Shown: positions 1-9,900 of the stretch, one piece after another
How the letters are laid out: each line of letters starts with the position of its first letter
Numbering within the stretch: position 1 is the stretch's first letter
NCBI GenBank assembly: GCA_030407085.1
Contig: CM059584.1
Coordinates: forward strand, 133,600,001-133,664,000
Direction of reading: 5' to 3'
Origin: Trichopria drosophilae
Lineage: Eukaryota; Arthropoda; Insecta; Hymenoptera; Diapriidae
DNA length: 64,000 nt
Made by a program: the position numbers and the translations under genes
The notes under the pieces: model-generated
The model's input: only the letters and a program-made list of their open reading frames with translations
The model's database searches: none
What the model was told of the DNA's origin: nothing

Positions 1-910
1 ACTATTTTTGAAGCATTTTTTTCGTAAAAAGAATTAATTTTCTCCCAGAAAAGGGTTATTTTTAGCATTCTTAATGATATAAAAACACCTTAAAAATAAT
101 TTAGAAACTTTTCATTACATTTTCGAAATTAAAAAGTAATATAGAAATAAGAAAATTGCATGAATGTAAATAATAGTATATTATAGTACTAGGGCGTAAT
201 TATCGATATTCGATAATGTTGGAACTCCTAATAAACAAAATGGTAAACAAAATTTGTTATACATTGCAAATTAAAAAATCGACCTTTATTTACTTATTTT
301 CACTGCATAGGTTTTCGACAAAATTTTACCCATCTTCGAAAGACTATCAGAAGAAAAATTGTTGGAACGTTGCAAAGAGTGCAGAACACAAAATTCAAAC
401 GAATGTTTACACAGCCTTATTTCGAACAAGTGTCCAAAGGAAAAATTTGTATCGAAACAACGTTTGCAAATAGCAGTTGCTGGGTCTATTGAGGAATATA
501 ATAATGGATTCCACAAAACTGCTGAAGCATTTTTTGAGACAAACAATTTGAGCTTTGGAAAAGCTAGTAGCAAAATCGCTCGTCGTCGGGACCAAAGGCG
601 CTTAAGAAAGGGCACCATTAAAAATAACAAAATATTTCAAAGAACGAGAAAAGCTAAAAAAATTACAAAAAGAAAATTAGAGCTTTCCCTAAAACACTCT
701 GAAGGTGAAACATATAAAGCTGGTGGATTCTAATGTCAATAAATACAATTTTTCGTATAGTAATTCAATAAATAATTTATAAGGTACAAAATATCTTGAA
801 AAGTTTTAAAATTATTATTACGGTGTTTTTATATTATTAAGAATGCTAAAAATAACCCTTTCCAGGGAAAAAATTAATTCTTTTTACGAAAAAAATGCTT
901 CAAAAATAGT
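1..910 (+). mobile_element. Mutator-like (MULE) deletion derivative with long terminal inverted repeats
   Basis: The first ~90 bases reappear as a nearly perfect reverse complement at about 822-910, and the match continues with more divergence to about 110 bp per arm. The arms bracket a relic of a transposase reading frame (311-733). Long inverted repeats with a transposase remnant are typical of Mutator-like elements. The left end coincides with the window edge, so the element may start slightly earlier and the target duplication cannot be checked. It is followed directly by a different repeat (911-1802), which it may have interrupted. Confidence 0.75.
311..733 (+). pseudogene. C-terminal fragment of Mutator-like transposase
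   Basis: An open stretch of 140 residues preceded by an in-frame stop at 308-310. It contains the pattern CKECRTQNSNECLHSLISNK followed by CPKEKF, an IAV segment and a basic tail. This resembles the end of arthropod Mutator-type transposases, where a block of the form QNxNExLHxxIxxxCPK precedes a short alpha-helical tail. No catalytic DDE region is present, so this piece cannot be a working transposase. It lies wholly inside the inverted repeats of the 1-910 element, which supports its being the element's own relic rather than a host exon. The family assignment is from remembered motif shape and was not tested by search. Confidence 0.6.
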
Positions 911-1802
911 AAAATTGGAAATTTTAAGTTGGCAATTTTTTTATAGATATAAAAATATATTTTCTAAAAAATTACGGATGGGTTTTGAAATATTTCAACT
1001 TTTTCAAAAAATAGAATTTAAAAAGTGGACAAAAATAGTTTTGACCTATTTTATATTATGACCATTGAATTCCTCTTAAAAAACTACTTTAAAAACATTT
1101 TTGTCGAATTTTTAAATTAACTCCTTTTTACAGCTTTAAAAAATTTGAAAAAATTATCTCTTTAGTAATTTTTGACGTGGAATTCAGTGGTGCTAGAATA
1201 AAAAGTGTAAAAAATTGGTTTGACCCAAAAAAAAATTTTCTTTTTCGAAAAAATCGGAATTTTTTAAAATCCATACGAGAGGCTGTAGAAAATGTGTTTC
1301 CTTGTTCACCCTAATTTTCTTGAATTTTTATGTTAATTAAAAAAAATGTAGAAGCATTTTTTCGAAAAAACAAATTTTTTTCGCGCTAAAATTTAGAGGT
1401 CAAAAAAATGATTTCTAGAGTAATTTTTAACGTGGAATTTAGAGGTGTTAGAATAAAAAATGTAAACGTTTTTTTTTACGCTTAAAAAAATTGTGTTCTC
1501 TACAAAAAATTTATTTTTGAAAAAATCGGAATTTTTTAAAATCCATACGAGAGGTTGTAGAAAACATGTTTTTATGTTCACCCTAATTTTTTTGAATTTT
1601 TAAATTAAGTTAGAAAAATGTAGTTGCATTATTTCAAAACAACAAATTTTTGTTTAAACTACAATTTATGGGTCAAAAAAATTTCTTACGCGTTTTATTC
1701 TAGCGCCACTGAATTCCTCGTCAAAAATGACAAAAGAAACAATAGTTTCAAATTTTCTAAAGGTGTATTTCATAGAATTGATTTTGAAGGTGGTGCCTCC
1801 CC
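911..1802. mobile_element. Copy of the TTAA / GGGGAGG inverted-repeat family (right end present)
   Basis: AT-rich sequence repeating the blocks GACGTGGAATTCAGTGGTGC and AAAATCCATACGAGAGG. The same blocks occur in the complete copies at 41499-42044 and 53991-54704. The right end reads CCTCCCC followed by TTAA (1803-1806), as in those copies. No left end is recognisable; the stretch next to the MULE at 1-910 looks like part of another copy. Confidence 0.6.
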
Positions 1803-1955
1803 TTAAGGCTTGACAATCGATTTTAATTTTTATCTGATTACATATTTTTTTATTTTAATTCATGTTACTGACATTTCTTTATTATGTATTTCAAAGTCTT
1901 TTTCAAGTAAAATTCTGTGTTACGAACAAAAAATTTTGAAGTTTTCGTCTCTTAA

Positions 1956-2778
1956 CCCTTTGCGGCATACATTTTTCTTTACACGGAAAACAGCTGAAAA
2001 TTGTTACTCGGGGGTTTTCGGGGTCGCTGATTTCGAATCTGAAGTCAGATTTTGAAAATTCAAAATGGCGGACCGAAATATAAAAAGTGGCTCGATCTCA
2101 GCGAAATTTGTTACTTGGGGGTTTTCGGGGTCGCTGATTTCGAATCTGACTTCAGATTTGCAAAATTCAAATTGGCGGATCTAGGATGGCGAACGAACGT
2201 AAAAATCGAGTGTTGGATTTTCTTGAAAATTGGTACGTTTTCTCGATCACCGATGACAAATCCAGTGTCAGATTTCAACAATTAAATGTGGATGAAATTA
2301 AAACAAATTTTGGTCAGCCATCTTGGATCCGCCATTTTGAATTTTCAAAATCTGACTTCAGATTCGTAATCAGCGATCCCGAAAACCCCGGAGTAACAAA
2401 TTTCGTATAGATCGAGCAACTTTTCATATTTCGGTCCGCCATCTTGGAACCGCCATTTTAATTTTTACAAATCTGACGTCAGATTCGAAATCAGCGACCC
2501 AAAAAACATAAAATGCTATAGTTTCATGCAAATATATATAATTGTTCAATCAAAAATGAATTTTTTCTGAAATTATTGATATTTTTCCGTGGTTATTTAT
2601 TTATAATAATTAAAAATTAACGATAATTGATAATATGTAACTTTTTTTATGATTATATACATCTTATTAACATAATTAACTCAAAAACCCGATTGCTTAG
2701 ATGAAAACAGCCGAATAATTAATTAAAAACTGAGAGAAAATAGGTGGGATGCTGAGCATCCCACTATGCCGCAAAGGG
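1956..2778. mobile_element. Non-autonomous piggyBac-like element with TTAA duplication
   Basis: The element is 823 bp, starts CCCTTTGCGGCATA and ends TATGCCGCAAAGGG, and both sides carry TTAA (1952-1955, 2779-2782). A TTAA target with ends starting CCC is the piggyBac signature. The interior has internal inverted copies of a block reading AATCTGACTTCAGATT next to AAAATGGCGG. No transposase is encoded. Related blocks recur at 37370-37860, 38760-38860 and 40385-40530. Confidence 0.8.
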
Positions 2779-2942
2779 TTAACAAAATTGTTGAGCAAGA
2801 AATGTGAATACTATTTACTACTTTTCAACGCTAACGATGATAATAACAAAACTAATATTTACCTAATCTAATGTTATTTAAACGTATGAGTAATTTTATT
2901 TACTAAATAGTAAATATAAAAATAATGAGCATTTTATTTCAT

Positions 2943-3120
2943 CCCAGTAAACAAAAACGAATAGAAAGTTAAAAATACGAATTGAAATGAATTCAAGTGA
3001 ATTAAAATTAATTAAAAAGTAGATTCAATTAATCATTGTCATGCGTTTTAATTCATTTTAATTCACTTGAATTCATTTCAATTTGTATTTTTAACTTTCT
3101 ATTCGTTTTGGTTTACTGGG
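2943..3120. mobile_element. 178 bp palindromic MITE, CCCAGTAAAC family
   Basis: Nearly perfect inverted arms start CCCAGTAAACAAAAACG and end GGTTTACTGGG, with AT on both sides. A second copy of exactly the same length lies at 43296-43473, and longer relatives lie in the Spartan intron. There is no coding capacity. Confidence 0.8.
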
Positions 3121-3271
3121 ATCTTATATTAACGGTTTATTATGAATTAAATAGTTACCACAGATTTTTCATGTTTCATCACTACGCAGTTGAATTATTT
3201 AGTAAAAGAATATCAGTGAATTAATTTAAATATGTGCTTTACCAATTTAATTATTTCACAATTTCGCAATA

Positions 3272-3447
3272 CAGTAGTACCCCTCTTATTTTAAGTTCCT
3301 CCTCTATCTTAAGGATTCGCTCCCTTCTATTTTAACTTTTTTTCGTGTCCTCTCTCTCACGCTGCTGGTGACGAGGAAGAGAAGTAGCATTAAAATAAGA
3401 GGGGGTGCCGCTTGACTCAAAATCTTAAAATAAGAGGGGAACTACTG
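3272..3447. mobile_element. TA-target MITE (pogo/Tigger-like)
   Basis: The ends CAGTAGTACCCC and GGGGAACTACTG are inverted repeats flanked by TA (3270-3271, 3448-3449). CAGT ends with a TA duplication fit the pogo/Tigger group of Tc1/mariner elements. The interior has repeated TTATTTTAA-type blocks. Length is 176 bp, with no coding sequence. Confidence 0.75.
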
Positions 3448-3631
3448 TATTCAATAAACTAAATATTCCTAACCTTAAAATTTCTTTTTCTTTTATGATC
3501 TCAAGTTCACTTTTAATAATGTGAATCACAGTCTGCAATATATAACAACTAGTGACATCACAAATGAATAAACTGATACATTTGCACGCTTTAAAAATGT
3601 TTTTAATTTAATGTTGAGATGAAACAAATTA

Positions 3632-4068
3632 CAGTAGAACCTCCGTTATCGAATATTACGTTGTAGATGGCCGACATGGAGTATCGATACGTCGCGTTGA
3701 TTCGATTCACATATCGATACAATATCGCCTATGTACAGTACTCCTTCCCTTATTTTAACTCCCCTTATTATAACCGCGTCTCTTATTTTAACTTTTTTCC
3801 TTCCCCTATTTTAACTTTTTATCGTGCTCTCTCGCTCTCACTGCTGGTCGTAAGAAAGAGGGAAGATGTTAAAATAAGGGAGGGGGTCGCCATCTTCCTT
3901 GTCCCGAATAGTTAAAATAAGGGGAGGACTACTGTATGTATAATGCCCTGTAACTCCTAAAGATATAGGTATAGGTGGGGGGTCGATTTTTTCTCCTCAA
4001 ATATTCGTTAACGGAAATTTGAATGACCCGCGTTGTCCCGACCGTATTCCATAACGGAGGTTCTACTG
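3632..4068. mobile_element. TA-target MITE (pogo/Tigger-like), host of a nested MITE
   Basis: Inverted ends of about 30 bp, CAGTAGAACCTCCGTTATCG at the left and CATAACGGAGGTTCTACTG at the right, are flanked by TA on each side. A second TA MITE (3736-3934) sits inside it, so this one is the older insertion. Confidence 0.8.
3736..3934. mobile_element. Nested TA-target MITE
   Basis: Ends CAGTACTCCTTCCC and GGGGAGGACTACTG are inverted repeats with TA at 3734-3735 and 3935-3936. It is inserted in the 3632-4068 MITE. It is related to the elements at 3272 and 5849 by its TTATTTTAACTT blocks. Confidence 0.75.
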
Positions 4069-4208
4069 TAATGAACTATTTCACCAATATGTTCATATAA
4101 CATTACCATACTAATATAATACATAAAAAATCATTCCAAAATTATATCAATTACTTTATTATTTTTTCAAACAAACATTTTTCTATTAAAACCTTTTTTT
4201 GAATTTAG

Positions 4209-4360
4209 AATCTGAGAGGCGCCATGATCAGATACACGAGGAACTCAAATACGTACTGACATTGCGCCAAAAGAAGAACGAAGTTGTAAAAGAAAATTCC
4301 GAAGCCTTACGATCGGAAGAAATTGCCTGGACTGACGAAAGGTTCTACAGGAAGGAATAA
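4209..4360 (+). CDS. Terminal exon of an unidentified gene (partial)
   Basis: A pyrimidine-rich tract ending in TTTAG (acceptor at 4207-4208) opens a 49-codon stretch that ends in TAA at 4358-4360. Its base composition is much less AT-rich than its surroundings. The peptide is strongly charged and looks helical: it starts SERRHDQIHEELKYVLTLRQ and ends WTDERFYRKE, suggesting a short coiled-coil tail. A poly(A) signal follows 53 nt after the stop. I do not recognise the family. Upstream exons were not found; they may lie before the window or be hidden in the repeats. The gene would converge on ERO1, whose stop is about 720 bp away. Exon status is likely; identity is unknown. Confidence 0.6.
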
Positions 4361-4412
4361 TTGTACGAATGAATGAACAGCGTGTATAAAATATATCATT
4401 TTATAAATTGAT

Positions 4413-4418
4413 AATAAA
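4413..4418 (+). terminator. Poly(A) signal AATAAA of the unidentified gene
   Basis: A canonical AATAAA hexamer 53 nt after the stop of the 4209-4360 exon, followed by T-rich sequence. The match is real, but AATAAA is common in AT-rich DNA. Confidence 0.4.
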
Positions 4419-5081
4419 TTTTTATATTATAATACATGTAGTTAACTTAAAAGTTTAGTTCGCTGCGGGAACATGTATCCACAGATAAAACTATAAAATT
4501 GAAAAAATAACGAACCGACTAGTAAGAATAACTATACGTTCGTATATCGCTACATTGGACACCTTCTCCTTGTCGCTTTATAATGAAAACAAAAGTTTAT
4601 ATAAGTATGCTCGACTCATGGAAGCATTTGTTTTGTTTTTTTGTAAAACTTTTTAAGAAAACAAACTCGTTAACATTTGCTTGTGGCAATAATTTTCCTT
4701 TCTCAAGGATCGTCCTCTTCAGTTATATTGCGTATCTTAACTATACCAGCCGGAAATTAGTGTGCCAGTGCAAAATCAAAAATATATTTACAATGATCAG
4801 TGATTCTCTACGATAGATTAAAAAGGTACTCCGATTACTTTTCATTGCATTAGAGTATCATTTATCACAGACAGATTCGGGTTTCTGCGGTGAAATCGCA
4901 ATAGATGTCTTCGGAGAGTGTAATCCTCGCAGGAGAGTTGACTTTTTTCATTACGATTTCACAATAGATTTTACAGAGGTAAGAATTGCTCCAACCGAAA
5001 TTCCGATACTTTTTTTAAGCTAAGTGTGATGTGCTGTTGCAGTGGTACTTAATATTGCGCCTCTTCCTAATTAAGTCTACA

Positions 5082-6927
5082 CTATCTCATCATCTGTCGA
5101 AACCTTTCCAGCTCGTATATGCTCTCCGACAACCTAGAAGGTAAAAAGTAAATATCGAAAAGGAAAATGTGAACTTAAATTATAATATTTACCTTCCGAA
5201 TGCATTAATTAATGCTACGATTTCGCTCCTTTCCAAATGAAACTGTCTCTTGTTAAAATTAAGCACCGTTGGTTCGTATTTGTCAAACTTTCCAGAGAAG
5301 AGGATTTTCAACGCAGTTCCCAAACCATGCACCTGCAGTTTACCCCAAAGTTTACACTTGTCGCAACCAACACAATCCATTATCCGAGAAATGTTGAGAA
5401 AATGTTGTCGAAATTCTTCTTTCAATATCTTTGACTGTAATCCGCCATTGAACATGACGCTTTCGTTAAAATGATCCGAAAACGTTCTGCAATTTAAAAT
5501 TATTTGGTGAATTATGGAAAATCAGTAGTTAAATATTTTTATATGTTTAATATGTATATATTTCGCGGATATTGAAGAGGAGTTGAAGAAAGGAAGGGGA
5601 GGAATTAGGGTAGGAAATTATCGGATAAGGTCAATAGAATATGCGGATGTTATTGTGTTGCTGGCAAAGGAAGAGGAAGGATTAAGAGACATGATAAGGG
5701 GAGTAAAAAGATATATGGAAGGAAAAAACCTCGAATTGAGTGTGGAGAAATCAAAAGTGATGGTTTTTAAAAATAAGGGAGGGAGAGAGAAGGAAAGATT
5801 TTGGTGGTGGGGAAGAGAAAGAATAAAGGAAGTGAAGGAATATAAATACAGTGTCCTTCCCTTGTTCTAATTTTCCCCTCTCCCTCACTACTTAGATTTG
5901 TAGTCTCACTTTTGTCTCTTTTCCTTTTGTTGCGCATGCGCCGTTATTTGTATTTAGAAAATCCACACGTCAGTGGGGAGAATGCGTGAGGGGAAATATT
6001 AGAATAGGAGAAGAGAAAAAATTAGAATAAGGGAAGACATTAGAATAAGGGAAGGAGTACTGTATGTGGTAACTAGGCATGGAGGGGAAAAAGAACAGGT
6101 GAGAGAAAGGGTGAGAAAAGCTAGGGTGGCAATGGGATGGGTATGGAGCTACGGAGAGAGGAAATTTAAAGGGGATGTAAGGTGGAGGTTAAAACTGTTT
6201 GACAGTATAGTGAAAGGGATTTTATTTTATTTTATGGAGATGTGGGGATACAAAGAATGGAAAGAGGTGAAAGGGCTGCAAGAAAAATACCTCAAGTGGA
6301 TTTTAGGGCTGGAAAGAGTAACACCGGAATATATAGTGAGAGAAGAGTTGAAAAGAAATAAATTGAGGGGGGAAATGGGATGGAGGGCGGGAAGGTTTGA
6401 GAAAAAACTGGAGAAAGGAGGAGGAGTTGGAATGCATGTTGGAGAAAAGGAAGGATGAAAGAGAGAATAATAGGAGTGAATGGACGAGAGAGAGTGTTTA
6501 GAGGGGGAATTATTTATGGAGAGGAGGTATGAGTGAGGAAGCTTTGAATGAATGGGGAGAGAATAAATGGGAGCGTTTGAGGGAAAGAGATATAGAAGTG
6601 GATGAACAAGAGAGAGGGGAGAAAGTGAGAGCGTCTAGGTCATGTGTGAGTCATGAAAGGGTGAGTTGGGTACCAACGTATGTACGAATCTGTAAGAGAA
6701 ATGAGGGGAAAAGATTGGTGAGGTGGAGATGCGGGAACGAGGAGAGGGGGAATAGGTACTGGATGGAAGAGGACGAGAGAAAATGTAGATTGTGCGAGAG
6801 GGAGAGAGAGAATGTCGAACATTTAAGAAACAACTCCGAGTATGTGAGGGAGAAAGGAGAAAGAGGTATGGATGTATTAAATGAGGTTGGTAAGGGAATT
6901 GAATGGATGGAGATGATAGAACTAATA

Positions 6928-6981
<54 letters not shown>

Positions 6982-9900
6982 GTAAATTATCTATGTAAGC
7001 ACATTATTGTGAAGGCATAATAAATATCTATCTATATCCTAAATATTTTTATATTAGAATAATAATATTACTTGATAACATTTATAATGTCGTTAATTGC
7101 TATCCTAGTGTCGTCATCGTGAGCTTTATTTCCTGTATAATATTCTTCTCTTTGCAAGTAAGGAGCCGCTTTGTCGAGTGCCCTCAACTCTAATAAATAT
7201 ATAAAATATAGATTCTTTAACCAACTTGGACCTTCGCCACCAGTTGTCTCCGGCGAGAATCGTTGTTGTAATTCTTGCAAGTTTGGACCCCATTCACCGG
7301 TGGGAGACACGACAGACAACTTATTTTTTGAAGCTAATAAATACTTAGAACATAAGTGTATATTAATACTAGCATGGAGTCCAGAAATTACTCTGTAAAA
7401 CGCTCTTTTCTCCAAACACATATCTGGAAAAGTTATCGTAAAATTAAACAGGTTCGTTAAAATGCTGATAAAACTATTAATTAAACATACCATCAATTTT
7501 TGATGATTGAATAAAGTTATGAGGAGAATTTTCAGGGCTGTAATAAAAATTTTCCTATTATTTTTTGCTACTTTTACAAAATGATATTAACGTTACTCAC
7601 CGGAAACAATTTTCCATATAAATAGTTCGCCATATTCTATGTGCGCTTTCCCCTTTGTATCCAGTGTATCTTTCTGGATTTAATAATAAATCTACATATT
7701 CACCAGTGTCGGACTCTTTAACGCAAAAATTATCCTGCGCATCATCGTGTTGCTGCCAGAGCTCAAAGTCTTTGTAATTCTCTGAACTAAACGATAAATG
7801 TTAGTAAAGAAGTTTTTTAAAAATAATATTCCTGTACTGACCTAATAGTGGTATTCAAATAACCAAGTTCTACATTGTGGTCGTAGACTTTCTGTTCGCA
7901 ATCGGACATTTGAAATTCCGCTTTATATTTGTCAGCTGGAAGTTCGGACTCGTAAAGGTTTCTCGGAACCTCACCTTTCAAACCAGCAGGAATATCTTCC
8001 TACAATCGTAATACGAATTGTAATCTTTTCATATTTTGTATTTTTATAACTTAATGAGTTTCAACTTACGTCTTGACATGGCTGGACGTGACAATAGCGA
8101 ATAGCACATTTGCCATCGTTTGGCCAAAATGGACAATTTTGTTGTAGATTGATTTTATAAAATCTAAAGTAATCCCTGACTAGAAGACTTTGAAGTCTAG
8201 GATATATCTTGATATTGTTGAAGTAATCTACTGTGTCGACGGTGCAGCTGCAGTCATCGATCGATCCTTTCAACTAATTTATTCATAGAAAATATATATC
8301 ATGTAATTGTGCAATTTAAATGCATTTACAATTTTACAATGTAAAATTGTGAAGAAAATCTTTTATAAAATTTGTCGTAGTCTAAATAGCAATGCTCCGT
8401 TTTCTGATGTCAATTAAGTTTATTTAAATAGATGTTTTTTAATATTAGACGATAATTATATTAAATTTGTGATATAATAGATGTTTTTTCAGAATAATAG
8501 TAAAAATTATTGTTTATTTTATTGCTACTATTGAATTATTGTTACTTATGAGTGAATTGACATCTCAGAGCATCTTTTTCAATTTTGTTTAATTGAACCG
8601 TTATTTTTTTTTGGCAGGGCGACTATGAATGTGAAGCTAGTTTCAGTTTCCTTTGACCTTTTATTACTAATTAATTGCAAGCAGTTACATTTATTTATTT
8701 CTTTAATTTTAGTAAACGGGCACAATTAGATCCTAAGATCAGGCCTTTAAAAAGTGATAGTTCATTTGAGATTACAGTTTTTATTGTTATGTGCTGAATA
8801 AATTATATAGAAAAATAAAGATAGTATAAAACATTAACAACTTAAGGTAGATTTATGCTCGTAATATTTACACAAAGGCGTTATGTAAATAAATTTATGT
8901 CATGTTATCAAATGTATTTAAATAATTTCATCTTAAAAATCAATGAATAAAAATTCTTTAATTCTTCTCCGTTACTTTCATAAGTGAAAATTTCCTTTTT
9001 GTGTTTTTTAAAACCGAGGTATGGACAAAGTAATGAAAATTCCTTATTTACATTTCGACTGTTTTGATGCAGACCTCATCAGAAAATATTTTTATTCTAG
9101 GATTATGTTATAGTCCGTTAGAGGCTGGAATTAACGAACTAACATCTTCTATATAAGCAGTTGAATATTTGATGGTAAAGACACAACCCTTATTACAAAT
9201 CTTAAAAATGTATGGTTCCAATACCAAAAATACAAATGCTGAAAACTGTAGATACATAAAATTAATTATCTCGACAATCAATTTTAGTTTTTAATATATT
9301 TTAGTTTTAGATTTAGTTTTAATATTTATTATTTAATTTTTTGTACATTCAGATCACGGACAAGTAGGGATTATGTACTTTTGCAAAATATGTAGTGGAG
9401 TAATCCACAAACTATATATTTTCATCTGAATAAAGATATTAATGTGTATCGAAGTGAGTGAATCTGGTAAGGTATTTCAAGAACATCTTAATAGTTTATT
9501 GTTTGTGAATAATACATAAAGTTTGATGTACTAGCATCCATCGCTACAGTCACTGGATATCTAACATTATATGAATGATATATGTTTGGAAAAAGACTTT
9601 TCAAATCAGTGTACGAGATATGATCGTTTAATATATTATACAAATGATAGCACATTGCGGCATCCTGGTGTGAAACGCATTTTTACAATAGTTTAAATTA
9701 TTAGCGCAAGGGGGATACTTATTATATTAATCTAAAATCTAAAAGTTAGTGAGTCTCAAATTTAACACATAAAAAGATCTATTATCAAAGCACCAGACGC
9801 ATATTGCCATCGCAGTTCGTCTGTTACGGTTTTTTCTACTTGTTTATTATTTTTCTACATTAATATATGGACCGTCACACCAAGTATACGCACATTACGT

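Larger units (their letters stand above)
5545..7039 (+). mobile_element. 5'-truncated AG-rich LINE inserted in an ERO1 intron
   Basis: From about 5566 the plus strand encodes the late reverse transcriptase region: GGIRVGNYRIRSIEYADV, then a thumb-like segment, interrupted by a MITE (5849-6062). It continues at 6066-6458 and 6529-7020 after frame breaks, ending in a zinc-knuckle-like block CRLCERE...VEHL that has lost its final Cys. The catalytic YADD reads YADV, so it is dead. The tail is ATCT-rich. A 15 bp direct repeat TAAATATTTTTATAT (5530-5544 and 7040-7054) flanks it as a target duplication. Removing element plus one repeat leaves a 75 nt intron. Orientation is opposite to ERO1. Confidence 0.85.

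Noticed and set aside
6640..6833. Minus-strand Ser/Pro/Leu-rich frames
   Set aside because: They are complements of the AG-rich LINE coding sequence.
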